A stretch of 64,000 nucleotides of DNA from Tetrahymena thermophila SB210 (taxonomy: Eukaryota > Ciliophora > Oligohymenophorea > Hymenostomatida > Tetrahymenidae), in the NCBI RefSeq assembly GCF_000189635.1, contig NW_002476149.1, positions 248,001 to 312,000 of the forward strand. Direction: 5' to 3'. The notes under the pieces were generated by a model. It saw only the letters and a list, made by a program, of their open reading frames with translations, was not told where the DNA came from and made no database searches. The position numbers and the translations under genes are program-made. This document shows, piece by piece, positions 14,201 to 26,885 of the stretch (position 1 is the stretch's first letter; each line of letters opens with the position of its first letter).

Positions 14201-15278
14201 TTTTAAAATGGCATAATTACAGGTATAGGATCAAGCACTTTTCTTAAAGTGTATAAAAATGAATTTTTCAAATTCTAGAAAGGGACAATAAATATTTTAA
14301 TTTTTTTCCTAAATATCAAATACAAAATCCTAATTCTACGAATTATTTTAAATTTGCTTCTAAAAATGTTATCTTTATTTGTTTTTTTATTTTCATGATC
14401 TTTATTTGGCTGATAAGCTTTTTAATAATTAAAAATAAACTAATAAAAACACTAAAAATGTTTAATTAAATTAGTAAAAGTAAATTAAAAAAAAAATTAT
14501 TGTTGTTAATTTTGCATTCAATTTTATTTATAAATTACTGAAAAATTAGCTTTTTATATTCTTATTTTTTAAAATTAATAATTTATATTGTTTTACTAAT
14601 GTCATTAATTGCATTTATCTAGTTGCCTTTCAACTAATTTGGTCGAAAGTAAATCAGTTTTTTTTTACTTCTAAATAAGAATCTGTTTACAAAAAAGAGA
14701 ATGTAAAAAAATCGAGTGAGCCATATCTTATCCTTATTTACTTTTTCTTTCTAAATAAATTGCTGATCTAACTGCTCTTACAAATTATTACTATTTTTAT
14801 TGTATGAAGTCCTTTTCATCTCCTCAGTTTTCTTAGTTTTTTATCTTTTCTATTAAATATCAACAATAAGATCTTCCTTCTATTAGTTGTACATCGTATT
14901 TTTCCCTCTTTTTATTTGGCTATTCATGGATACTGCATCTAAAGACTTTTATTGTTTTGAAAAACTATCTATATTACTAATTGTTGTATCTAATTTTAAA
15001 GGAACTTTGCTAAAATTATCTTAGCTTTTTGTGATGTTTGTATTTTCAAGTGGATTTACCTATTAAAAAATATATTGACTTTTTAATTTGTCAACATTTT
15101 CTTCTATCTCATCAATTGAAGAACTTGAATGTATGTAAGATTTTTAATGGAAATTATCTTGAACTAACCATTGCTATCTCTTTTAATCTCCTTGCCTAAT
15201 ATCAAAATTATTAGGCCACTAAGCAAACCTAAATTCTTTTAGAGATAAAATATTGCTATTTTCATTGCTTGATTCCAT
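11231..15278 (-). CDS. Potassium channel with cyclic-nucleotide-binding-like domain, paralogue 1
   Basis: Six-transmembrane channel of the CNG/HCN/EAG superfamily, expected to carry K+ across plasma or ciliary membrane. From the N-terminus: a charged Q-rich tail, S1 starting SWGWDLIIMVF, an S4-like stretch with few basic residues (FFRIFFLLKF), and the selectivity filter TIGFGD (about 13601-13625). A C-linker and a CNB-like domain (GPDEFIMKSG to TTVHILDLQDFL) follow, then a CCHC zinc knuckle CYSCKSSQHLIKDC (about 12300-12340), a Q/S-rich region and a tail ending in HRSVLIKN. In the phosphate-binding cassette the usual FGE reads GLFEF and the Arg position reads Lys, so nucleotide binding is doubtful. 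Intron 12706-13193 splits the codon before PDEF; another lies at about 14400-14600. Start ATG 15278 (MESSNENS), stop TGA 11231-11233. First of three tandem paralogues. Confidence 0.85.
12300..12341 (-). other. CCHC zinc-knuckle motif in channel paralogue 1
   Basis: The encoded CYSCKSSQHLIKDC fits C-X2-C-X4-H-X4-C exactly and lies just after the CNB-like domain. The same motif recurs in the other two channels, near 17045-17083 and 21632-21672. Zinc knuckles usually bind nucleic acid or protein; the role in a channel tail is not known from the sequence. Confidence 0.75.
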
Positions 15279-15967
15279 CTTTTCTGAATAATTTTCAGCA
15301 AATTACTTTTAATTTTAGCATATTGCTTCACTTAACTACATATTTTTTATTTCTTATAATGTTAGATGCCTTCTTTTAATTAAATTCTACTTATTAATTA
15401 AAAATACAGGTATTTAGTTTGCTCTTTTTCTCAAGCAAGCAAGAAAGCAATCAACTCTACTTTAATTAAAGAAGTTGATAATTTTAATATAGGAATTTAA
15501 ATTTTAAAATAACTCCTAATCCGAACAGAATAAATATAGCAATTCGAATAATATAATACTTTATAAATTAAATAAAACCAAGGATATTGATTAATATTAT
15601 AAATAATTATTTTTTTTTTGCAAAAGGATATAAAAAAATTAGTAATTAAGAAAAAAATAAAATAAAATTTTTTAATTAAATGCAAAAATATTTTTATTAA
15701 TTAATAATTAGATTAATAAACAAAAATAAAGCAAGATTATAAAAACCTGAATAAATTTTCTTATTTATATACAACTTATACCCTTAAATAAATGATATTA
15801 GTATAACGGTTTTTTAATAAGGAGTAGGATGATTTTTGAATAATGAGGGAAAAAATAAAATATACATTTTTTATTCTATATTTATTTAAGAGTCCCTAAG
15901 GTATAAAATTTAAAATCAATTTTTATGGTTTGGTTATCAAGAATAAATAAATTTTTATGTAAGCAGT
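15279..15967. other. Spacer between channel paralogues 1 and 2
   Basis: AT-rich, no gene seen. It holds the 3' region of paralogue 2 and the promoter of paralogue 1. The short standard-code ORF at 15497-15685 has no coding character. Confidence 0.6.
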
Positions 15968-18900
15968 TCAGAATTTTTGGAAAATACTTCTGTGCTAAAG
16001 ATTGTTAGAAACAATTTCTAATAACTTTTACTTTTCTCTCTCTTTCTTTTTGTTCTGATACTTATTGTATTTTTTTATTACAATAAAGGCGTTATTATTT
16101 GGCATATAGTATTTATATATCCTAATTGTATCTATAATAAGCTCTTCTTATATTTCTTCTTGAGGGTTATTCTCCTTTTTTATAATATTACTTGTAAGAA
16201 GATTTAGAAAATTTTAGATTTAGCTGTAGCGTATGCTGTTTCTTTTCTATGTTTGAATATTCTGAGTTTTTAGAGATTACAGTGATTTCATATATTTTTG
16301 TTTTTCTTTATTTGACATTATGTTTTCGTTAATTGCTTTTTAATTAATTAAATTTATGTTTTTATCTAAAATTCCCATTGATATTCTTTATGAAAGTTAA
16401 CTTTAATGAATATTATTTATCTACATAAAAGAATTTTTCTTAGAAACCAAACCACAATTGTTAAAACTGCTTCTATGAGCTTAAATTTCATTATTTTTAA
16501 TGCTTTCCCTTTTATCAACTTGTTTTTCTGCAATATTTTATTCGCTGCAAATAAAATTTTAATTTAATAAAGAATCTAACTTAAAGTCTTCATTTAATTT
16601 GCAACACTCTAAAAAGCTAGCTTCCTACTAAATTGCATTTAATTTGCTTTGTTTTTCAGATTTTTCAGATTATTTTTTCTTGAATTCATCATCAATATGC
16701 ATTATATCATCTTTTTCCTAATTTCTATCTTTTGCCATTCTTAAATTTACTTCACTCTTCGGCTTTAATGGAGATAAACTGCTTTATTAGGCTAGTATAC
16801 AATCATTAACATCAATATTTTATAATGTATCTTTTAAAGTAGACTGAGATTAATACAAAGAATCTATATCTGATTCATTCTCTTCACAAAATTGCAAAAT
16901 ATCTTGCCTTAGTTAATTAACAATAGCAAGAGAATTAAATCTGGAGTTCTATTTATTTCTGATATTCATTCTTAAGTAATTTTAACCTTATACATGTTTA
17001 TTTATTATTTTCTGCTTATTAGGTTTGTAAAAAAAGACAGGACAATCTTTAATTAGATGCTAGCTACTTTTGCACGAGTAGCAAAATAACTTTGTCTGTT
17101 CATAATTTTTGTATAGATTTATCAAATCTTTTTAGTGAAAGTATATTTCTTTATCAGAAGAATTCTAGTTTATCGCTTCTAAAAAATCATCCAAAGCTAG
17201 TACGTGAACAGTAGTAACTCCAACACTTCTTGCATTTGTCATACATAGTTGTGTCTAAGTAGTGAATTCAAATAAACCTATAATATCAGTTTATTTTTAC
17301 AAACTAAAGACTTAACTATTCAAACTATTTTACTATTATAAATTTTATTTGTCTAAGCAAACATCTACTTATCCCTTCAAAATGTAGTATAAGCGAGGTT
17401 ACTAAAATTCACCACTTTTCATAATAAATTCATCAGGACCTAATATTTTGTTTTTAAAATATTATTTATATTCCAAATAGAGACAAAAATTATTTATTCT
17501 TTTGCAAATTTTCAAAATGTATTTTTAAAATTATAATTAATAAATAAATCATCACCTATTCTTTAAAATAATACAAAAACACCATCAACAATCAACAGAA
17601 TTAATTTTTTCTATGAGCTATTTATTAAGAAAAAAAAATTTTAATTTACCGTAATTTATTTCAATCATTTTTCTTGAAAGCTAGAATCTGAGCTAAGGAC
17701 TAAATTATTATAAAAACTTAATGTTATCAATAGACTTTTTGAAGATATCTTCTTTTATTTCTTCTCTAAGAGATATGCTTAGAGAGTTAAGAGTTTCGCA
17801 GGGCATCACTCCTTACTAAAAGCCTTGATCATGAACATATTTTAAATATTTTCTAGCCATTTACTATAATGTAGGATTTACTTCTCTGTTGAACATATAA
17901 TTATTTAACTCTGATAATTTATTATTGTAACCTTCTTACTTCATTTAGTATTCTCTATACACATTTTGTATATTACTCAGTATGTACGCAAATATTCCGC
18001 AAGAAAAAATTGACATAGCTGTTAAGCAGCTTTTTTCAAGGATGCTCACTGGTACTATGTCTCCAAAACCAATCGTTCCGATTGTAACAACTGAAAAATA
18101 AATAGAATCTATATATTACTGATATTAATTATTATCATCTGCGCTATACTTTTAAATCCAATTAGGAGTCAACCCATTTTTAAATTCATAATTACCAATT
18201 GAATACCAAATACATGCAAATAAGTGGCAAAGAAGCACAACCTCAATAAATAGTACTACTAGATTTACAACAAAATGATACTTATATGATAATTAAAAAG
18301 CCTCAGCCAATTTCTCTATTGTATCATAGAGCTATATGAACTTAACTAAAAAGAACATTCTTAGAAGACTTATTCCTAAAGGATTTAACCATAGACAAAT
18401 ATAAGTGCATCCCTCTATAATTAAACGATTTTTAAGAAAATGAATAAAAATCTTACTTCTCTGTTTTTATAGAACTCCATTTTCATAATAAGCTGTATTA
18501 AACATCATAAAAAAGTCTAGAAAGAATATTAATTTACTACTAAAAGAAACGATTCCAATAGATATATCTCCGTTATTAAAAGCAAGTTCATAGGGAATTT
18601 TAATAACATTAATTAGTATCATTATCAAAATAATTAAATCCCATGAAATTGAAAAATTATGATAGGGCAAAATAACAGGAATAGGATCTAAAACTCTTTT
18701 CAGTGTTGCAATAATCTTATTTTAAAAGTTAATGAAAGGCTAAACACATAATTTAGTTTTTTTCCTAAAAATCAAATACCAAATCCTCAATCTACGTACT
18801 ATTTTAAATTTACTACGAAAAATATTATCTTTCACAATGTTTCTGTTATCAAATTCATTGTTAAACTGATATACTTTTTTATTTTAAATATATTTATTTA

Positions 18901-19814
18901 TTTACTAATTAATTTATTTATACTAAATTCAAAGGTTAATCAAAAAGATAATGAAATTACCAACTTTTTATATTAAAATTGTATTATCATTTCATTATTT
19001 TATTTATTTTTAAATTAAATATTTAAACATATATTTTTATGCTATTACCTACATCATTAATTGCTTCTGCTTAATGGCTTTGGAGTTAGTTTGGATGAAA
19101 AAATAAAAGCTTTTGTCTATTTCTTACTAAGAACCTATTTACAAACAATAAAATGTTAAAAAATCTTGATATCCACACTTTTTCCTTTTTATTTTTGTGT
19201 TTAGACTCTTGACTAAGAACATCATCCCTTTAATGATCTAAATCTCTTTCTGAGTAATAGTTTAGCTTATTTTACTATTCAACTTTTTTTGTTTTTTTTT
19301 TCTTGTAAGCTGAATCAACTATACTTTCATCTCTCTTTGGCCTGAATATTGTTTTCCTACCTTACCTTACTTTAATAACTGCTGAAGAGCTTTCTAAATT
19401 TTTTTAAATATTGCTTTCGTTCAAACAATTTTTCTCTTCATTTTACTAAAATAAATTTTTGTTATATTTTTCATCTCTACTTGCAGCAATATTTTAATCT
19501 TAAGAATATTCATCCTTTAAAATCGTATCATCTTTTTAGTGTTGAAAGTTATCCTAATCTATTGAATTTAAGCTTTATTGCACAGATTTTTAGCTGAATT
19601 TATCTTGTAGAATCCACTATTACCTTTGAAAATCTCCTAATCTGATATCAATTTTATTTAATTTTATAACCTAGCTTTTATAGCTAGCTTAATTTTCTTG
19701 TTAGGTTATTGGTGAAGTGATCTCTAATAAACCTTAACTTAAAAGCTCACTTTATTATTTTTGATATTATTGTTGACAATTTTATTCAATATATTATTTG
19801 CGATTTGAATTCAT
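15968..19814 (-). CDS. Potassium channel with cyclic-nucleotide-binding-like domain, paralogue 2
   Basis: Same architecture as its neighbours. A Q-rich N-terminus contains the shared motif DIRLGDFQRQQW. The S1 region is SISWDLIILIMILIN, the S4-like stretch is LLRMFFLVKF, and the filter is TIGFGD (about 18051-18080). A conserved C-linker (NPTLQQMARKYLKYVHDQGF), the CNB-like domain, the CCHC knuckle CYSCKSSQHLIKDC (about 17045-17083) and the tail HRSIFQKF follow. The cassette reads GLFEF with an Arg kept in MTNARSVG, unlike the Lys of paralogue 1. Intron 17440-17649 sits at the same codon (before PDEF) as in the other two copies. Start ATG 19814 (MNSNRKQYIEQ), stop TGA 15968-15970. The pore and C-linker are nearly identical to paralogue 1 while both tails diverge, as expected for tandem duplication under selection on the core. 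Confidence 0.85.
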
Positions 19815-20537
19815 CTTAGATGGAAGAACAGGACAAACAAACAAACAATTAATTAGTTAATTCTACTAAGAATATTGTTGTTAATTTTAATTAAATCAAA
19901 ATATAAAATTATAACATTAAATTTATAATAATTGTTTTTTTAGATGACAAAATAAATAATTAATAACTTATTTTTCAAAATAAATACAAAGTAGAATCTC
20001 AAAATTATTATCTTTTTTTCAAAAATTTAGACTTTATTTAATAAGAAAATTATTTCTATTTTCATTTTTACTCCAAATTGGTTTTAAGTTTTAAACCTTA
20101 TATCTAGTGCAGGATACTAAATTAATAAATATTTAAAACTAAATCAAAAGTAAAAGTTTTTTTATATAAAGGTAAATTTAAAAAAATTTAGAGAGCAAAT
20201 ATCTAAATTTAAATGTTAGTCTATCCAATTATTTTTAAATAATTAATTAATTTATAAATTTTAAATGCTTAATAAAAAAAGAAGGTCTGTATATAATCAA
20301 CTAATAAAATTAACAAAAATTAATTTTCTAAATGTTGTTTGAATAATAAATTATCTACCTTTATAATAAAAGAACTTCTTAATTATCTTACATGAAGAAC
20401 AATTACCTTAAGTTTATTCAAAGTAAACACATTTACACACATTTATGCATACTATTAGTTGAAGCTTTTTTGAGGATATAAATGTAAAATAAATTTGTTA
20501 TTAATTGCTTTAAATTCGTAACGGAAAATATTTTTTT
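19815..20537. other. Spacer between channel paralogues 2 and 3
   Basis: AT-rich sequence with no gene seen. It separates two co-directional minus-strand channel genes and should hold the promoter of paralogue 2. Confidence 0.6.
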
Positions 20538-23500
20538 TCATATTTTTTAGCATATACTTCTATATTACACTGAAGTAGAAAATACATCTAAAATTTTTTA
20601 CCTTTATATCTCCTATTTTTTATCAATGAGTAAATTTAGCTTTTCAATTACAGTTGCAGCATTATTGTGAATCATGTAATATTAGTAAGATCTAATAGTA
20701 TCTGTTATTAGTTCTTCTTAAATATCATCTTGGATATTTTTATTATCTTTTGTTACTATTGTGGTAGCCAGTAAATTTAATGCTTTTTAAATTTCAGCGA
20801 ATGAAATATTATTTTCATTCTTTAAACGTTTGTTTTAATTTTAAAATGATGTTTGAGACTTTAGTGCTTTATTATTTTCGTGCTAGATATCTTTATTATA
20901 TTTTTAATTTTCATTTAATTGCTTTTAGTTGATTTAGCTTAACACACTTTCTAGGGGTTATGTTTAAAAGCTTTCATGTGATATGTTTGATAATAATTTA
21001 TTATTTGTTGAAATAGAATTTCTTTTAGGTACTACAACAGAGATATTGAAACTTTTTCTTTATTTACCTTCAAAATTATTAAGTAGCTATATCTCTTAAA
21101 CATTTTTTTCTGGCATAGTTTTTAAATGATTTAACTATTTTTAATTTGATGAGGAGCTCACATTGAAGTCCTCATCAGGTGTTTTTAAACTCTAATATTA
21201 TTTTATTTCTTATTAAATTAAATCTATTTTTTTCACTTTATCTTTAAATTCTACTTAAATATTTTACAAATCATTTTATTCGTTGATTTAATCTTCTTCC
21301 TAAGATTTTCTATATTTAATTAGCCTTAAGTTAACTTCACTTTTAGGTTTCAAAGGAGATAAGTTACTTTATTGATGCAATAAGCCTTCATTAATATCAA
21401 AATTATGTAGAGAACACTCATTTATTGTGGATTAAGATTAGTACATTGAATTTATTTCAGACTCATTTTAATCACGAAAATCTTGAATATCTTATTTTAG
21501 GGAATTGAAAATGGCTAATGAGTTAAATCGTTAACTTGTTTTATTTCTTATACTCTTTTTTATATAATTCTATTCTTTTATATACTTATTTACAACTCTT
21601 TCCTCATTTGGCTTGTAAAAAAATAAAGGGCAATCACTAATAAGATGCTGGCTGCTCTTACAAGAATAACAAAATAATTTAACATGCTAGTAGTTATGAT
21701 ATAAGTTGATTTTATCTTTTTACTAAAAGTAAATTTCTTTATCATAACTATTTTGGTTAATTATTTCTAAGAAATCATCTAATGCTAATACATGAACTGT
21801 AGTAACTCCAATACTTCTAGCATTAGTCATACAAGTTTATGATTGAGAAGTGAACTCAAATAAACCTAATACATCATTTTATTTTTGAAGACTAAATGGA
21901 AGAGATAATGAACTATTATTTTCTTAGTAGCCATTCTTTAATCCTTTATCTAGGCAAACTTCTACTTATCCTTTTAAGATATAATATAGCCTTGGCTATT
22001 ATTGTTACCCTTTCTTCATAATAAATTCATCAGGTCCTAATAAAATAATTTCATTTTATCAAAAAATTCATTAAAATATTAAATAATCTAATTAAAATTA
22101 ATTTTTAAATAAGTTTTGAAATAAGCAATAAATTAAAAAAAAAAATAAAATTAATTTGTGATTATTCTTTTGGTAAACAGAAAAGCAAAATAAATGTAAA
22201 AAATTTTACCATAATTAATTTCTGTCATTTTTCTTGAAAGTTATATTTTAAATTAATTACTAAAGTTTGATAAGTATTTAATATTATTAATAGATTTTTT
22301 GAATATGTCTTCTTTAATTTCTTATCTTAAGGAGCTACTTAGAGAATTAAGAGTGTCGCAGGGCATAACTCCTTGCTAGAATCCTTGTTAATGGACATAT
22401 TCGAGATATTTCCTAGCCATTTATTGTAAGTTAGGATTAACTTCTCTATTAAACATGTAATTATTTAATTTAACTAGCTTACTAATATATCCCTCTTATT
22501 TCATTTAGTATTCTCTATATACATTTTGTATATTACTGAGTATGTAGGCAAAGATTCCGCAAGAAAATATAGCCATTGCTGTTAAACAAACCTTTTCAAG
22601 AGTGCTAACTGGAACAATATCTCCATATCCTATTGTACCTATTGTAACAACAGAAAAATAAATAGAATCTATGTATTACTAATATTGATTATTATTGTCA
22701 GTACTAAACTTTTAAATCCAATTAAGACCCGTTGAATTTTTTACTTCATAATTTCCTATAGAGTACCATATACAAGCAAATAAATGACACAGTAGAACAA
22801 CTTCTATTAAAAGAACTATCAGTTTTACAATAAAATTATATTTATAAGAGAGCTGAAATGCCTCAGCCAACTTTTCTATTGTATCGTAAAACTATAAAAA
22901 CTTAATTAAAAAAAATATCCTAAACAATTATATTCCAAAAGGATTAAACCATAAACAGACATAAGTGCATCCTTCAATAACTAAACGTTTTTTTAAGAAA
23001 TGAAGGAATATCTTGCTTCTCTATTTTTCAAGTACGCCATTCTCATAAAAAGCTGTGTTAAACATCATGAAGAAGTCAAGGAAAAATATAGCTCTACTTA
23101 TATAAGAAACAATTCCAACTGAAAAGTATCCATCATTAAAAGCTAATTCATAAGGAATTTTTATAACATTTATAAGGATTAAAATTAGAATAATTAAATC
23201 CCATCCTAAAGAAAAATTATTATAAGGTAAAATGACAGGTATTGGATCCAAAATATTTTTTAATAGAGATATTATCTTATTTTATAAGCTCTGAAAAGGT
23301 GAGTAGCACTATTTTGTGCTTTTTCTAAAAATCAAGTACATAATTCTCAGTTTACGAACGATTTTATATTAACTTCTAAAAATGTTATCTTTCATCATTT
23401 ATTTATTCTCATACTCATTGTTGAATTCATACGCTGTTTTTAATTAAGTACAAATTTTTAATATAGATTTTATTTAAAAATATAAGCCAAATAATTGAAC

Positions 23501-24758
23501 TACTTTTTAAGCTTTTAAATTAAAATTTTTAATTAAATATTTGCATTTTGATTTTTAGCATAAAAACTGAGTGTAATAAATTAGCCTACACAATTTTAAA
23601 TCAAAATTTCAAATTAAATGTTTGCATTTCTATTTTTAATATATTGAAAAAAGCCTTTTTTAACTTAATTTAAAATTTAAGCTAACAATTTATTTTTTTC
23701 ATTTTTTCTTGCCATTATCAACTATTTGTTTGTTGATAAAAAAAAAATAGAATTCTTATTAATTTTTTTTAAATTAATTAAATTTATAAATATTTTTAAT
23801 GTTTTTTTAAAATAATGAACAAACAAGCTAACTTAAATAATTAAACTACTAACTAATTTAGTGATAAATATTAGTTTATTGATGTAAGTTAAAGTTTAAT
23901 AAAATTATTAACGTTTATTCTACTAATTTTAAAAATAAGAATCTGAAAAGTTGTTAGATTAATTTTAAGTCTGTACAAACAAATTTTTTGGTATTTATTA
24001 AAAAGTAAAAGAATATTTGTTTTCTCATTACCTAAATCGTTGATAGCTTAAGCCTAATGACTCTAAAGCTGATTTGGATGGAAATATATAAGTCTTTATT
24101 TGTTACGAACTACAAATCTATTGATAAATGTCAAAATTTTATAGAATTTGGATACCCATATTTTTTCATTGTTAGTACCCACCTAGTTAGTTATGACCTC
24201 ATCTTGCTAATAAATTAATTCATTTTCTTCTACTTATGAGTTTCTATTTGACAAGTCTTTTCTTTTCGACTTTTTAGATTTATTTTAATATTCTGACACG
24301 GAGTCATCTCTTTTTTGTCTGTCTATAGTTTTTCTTCCTTTTCGAACTTAAATTATTGAAGACGAAAGTTCTAAGGTCTTAGAAGGCAAATTAGTGATAA
24401 AGAAACTTTTTTTATCACTAATTTGTTGAGCTAGTTGATTGTTTTAATTTTGAGCACAAGAAATATAGCTTTAATCGCTTTAGTACTCCTATTATAACAA
24501 AGATGCAATTTTATCATTTTACTGACTCTCTTACTCTTAAGAAATCCTTGTAAATTGAGGGGATTTAAAAGGTAATTTATCTTCTGAAATGGATTATTAC
24601 TACTGCAAAATATCTTCTTGTCTGAATTTTAATAATAATAAAATACTTTAATTCCTATTTTTCTTAAAACAATATATTTTTAATTACTATTGAGCTTTAT
24701 TTAGAGCCAGCTTTGACTTCATTTAATTATTAGCTTAAATATAATTTTGATTATCCAT
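20538..24758 (-). CDS. Potassium channel with cyclic-nucleotide-binding-like domain, paralogue 3
   Basis: Third member of the array. The S1 region is SLGWDLIILILILIN and the filter is TIGYGD (about 22611-22640), closer to the classical GYGD than the GFGD of its neighbours. A C-linker, a CNB-like domain with GLFEF and MTNARSIG, a CCHC knuckle with one change (HLISDC instead of HLIKDC, about 21632-21672), and a tail ending YRSICQKI follow. Intron 22037-22209 is at the shared position before PDEF. The N-terminal region ATG 24758 (MDNQNYIQANNQ) carries a conserved basic block (VRKGRKTIDRQKRD), matching VRQGRKTIFRPKRD in paralogue 2. Stop TGA 20538-20540. The filter difference suggests the copies may differ in conductance or gating, which is inference. 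Confidence 0.85.
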
Positions 24759-25462
24759 CTACTTTCTTTAAATTTATTAATACTAACTAATAGGTTCTAC
24801 TTTTTTTTATTTAAACAAACAAAAATTAATCCTAAAAAATAGAAGTTATTTAATATTATTAAATTCTTTTCAGTATTATTTTTCTTTTCATTAATTATTG
24901 ATAATTTGTAGAAAAAACATCATAAATTTAAAAACCATTAATGCAATTTTGTAATTTTAAAAATTTTTGAGTTAAATTGAGTTAATAATAATATATAAAA
25001 AGTCAATTTTTAATTTTAAAAAAAATAATTCTGAAAAATTAACCATAAGTAAATTTCATGTCTTAGATGTAATTTTAAAAAAGGTATATTATATTATTTA
25101 ATTAATTATTAATCAAATTATGCTTTTAAAATTCAAATATAATTTATAGCTTTAAAAGAATTAAATTTCTATTGTTTATTATTTTATTGTACATCTATAA
25201 ATTGACTATCATTTAATATTTAATATGAATAATTATTCTTAAATTATTTTTAGAAAGTAATTTTATTTTTATAAATTAAATAAAGAAATAAACAAAGTTG
25301 ATTAATTTTTATAAATTATAAAAAAAAATAAATAAATAAAATCTATAAAAAATTAAAATAATATTGATGGCTACTTAAATTTATTTAAGGATAAAGCTTA
25401 ATTGAGAAATATAAATATATACATTTACAAAAAGGAAAAATAACTCATAAAATAATTTTTTT
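24759..25462. other. Intergenic spacer
   Basis: Very AT-rich, between the SLOG-like gene's 3' end and the start of channel paralogue 3. It contains oligo-A and ATAAATAA runs and no recognisable gene. Confidence 0.6.
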
Positions 25463-26857
25463 TCAGTAAGGAGTAAAAGTTAAAAAGAAATGTATATATT
25501 AAGCAATATCTTCAGAGTCAAGACTATCAAGCATATAAAAGTGGCCTTTCTAAAGAAGTTCTTGCATTTCTAAAATAATTTTAAAATAATTTGATGTAAA
25601 AATAAATTTTAAAAAAATACCATCATCAACTAAGTTCCATTATTTTTCTTCTTCTTGTGCTTTAGAGTTTTTAATAATTTCATCGCATATATGACTTCCT
25701 TTACAAACTATAATTGGCAAATCATATTTCACAGCTAATCTCACTTCATCTAAATAATTTGGAGTATCAGCCAATAATACATTTACTATTTTGCACCTTG
25801 GACCCTTTTTGGATACTTTTCCTTCTGCCAACCTAACCATAATAATATTTGTTTTTGCCTTTCAAAATTAAACCTTCAAAAAGTTACTTTAATATTAATT
25901 GTATCTTAAATAAAGTTTCCTGTGACCATTGTAAAGTCTTATCCTTGTCATCTAACAAATAGATTAAAATAGAGAATCATATTTAAATATTTACTAACTA
26001 AGAATAAGTGAGTATGACCATTTGATAGCTCGTAAGGGTCTTTGTATGTTGAATTAATTTTGGGATATTTTACACAATTTTCAGGGGCTACGCCAACCAG
26101 TTTTAAATCTTTGTTTTTTATTAAATGGAATTTCTATAAAATCATAATACAATTTTATTCATTAATATAATAATAAATATATATAAAATATTATTTATAA
26201 GTATACCTCTTCTTATTACATAAGGTTCAAGTCCTGTCTCAATTGCTGAATCAACAATTATAGCTTCGCTATTGAAGCAAGCTCTGGCTAATCCAGCATA
26301 AAATTTACCTCTATTAGATTATGCAGCTCCTATCAAATTAACAATAGGATAACCTTCTGTAAGTTTAAGCTTATTCAGCAAATCTGAGAAAGGAAAATTC
26401 TTAAAATAGACATCAAATACTTTAACCTTTTTGAAAAAGTTAAAATAAATTGTTTTTCTGAATGTAATATTTAAATTAAAATCAGTTTCATCTATTTAAT
26501 TTATACTAAAAATTATTATTTATAATATTATACTAGTTTAGCAAGTCTTCCAGCAGGAAAGAGGAAATCATAAGGCTTCCACACTTATGATTCTTCCTCT
26601 TTTTTTTATAAAGTAATAAATGTTTTGTCATTTGGCTTACGAGTAGGTGAAGTTCCAACTCCGCTTTAAACCATGCTACTTTAATAATAGTTAGGAGATT
26701 GTTTCCTCTATTTTAAATTCTCCTATGATCTATTTTTTTATCTTAAATTCTCACTTGATCCCTATTTATTTGATTATTGAGGTACATTTTCTTCCTCTTC
26801 TTAATTTTTATTGTTTTCTTCTAATTCCTCTTGTGATTAAATGGTTTTTTAGCTCAT
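25463..26857 (-). CDS. Stand-alone SLOG/LSDAT-like protein (related to the TRPM N-terminal domain)
   Basis: Small Rossmann-like protein. After a Glu/Gln/Ser-rich N-terminus (MSQKTIQSQEELEE...), the core shows strand-loop segments typical of the SLOG superfamily: PIVNLIGAAQSNRGKFYAGL, EAIIVDSAIETGLEPYV, KLVGVAPENCVKYPKI, then HTHLFLV, LPIIVCKGSHICDEII and WNLVDDG. In TRPM channels and SLOG proteins these form a nucleotide or ligand pocket. No transmembrane segment is present, so this is not a channel itself. Start ATG 26857. At least four introns; the last, about 25568-25621, precedes a final exon ending in TFTPY and TGA 25463-25465. The family call rests on segment order and motif resemblance, not on an alignment. 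A TIR-like or lysine-decarboxylase-like fold is the nearest alternative. Confidence 0.55.
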
Positions 26858-26885
26858 ATCTATCTATATTTCTATCTATCTACTT
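26848..26885. repeat. Short (ATCT)n repeat at the SLOG gene start
   Basis: Imperfect tetranucleotide run of ATCT spanning the start codon and 5' leader of the SLOG-like gene. Probably a simple repeat in the leader. Confidence 0.6.

Noticed and set aside
11231-24758. Single giant channel gene
   Set aside because: Three separate ATG starts, three TGA stops and three complete domain sets are visible, with AT-rich spacers of about 0.7 kb between them.
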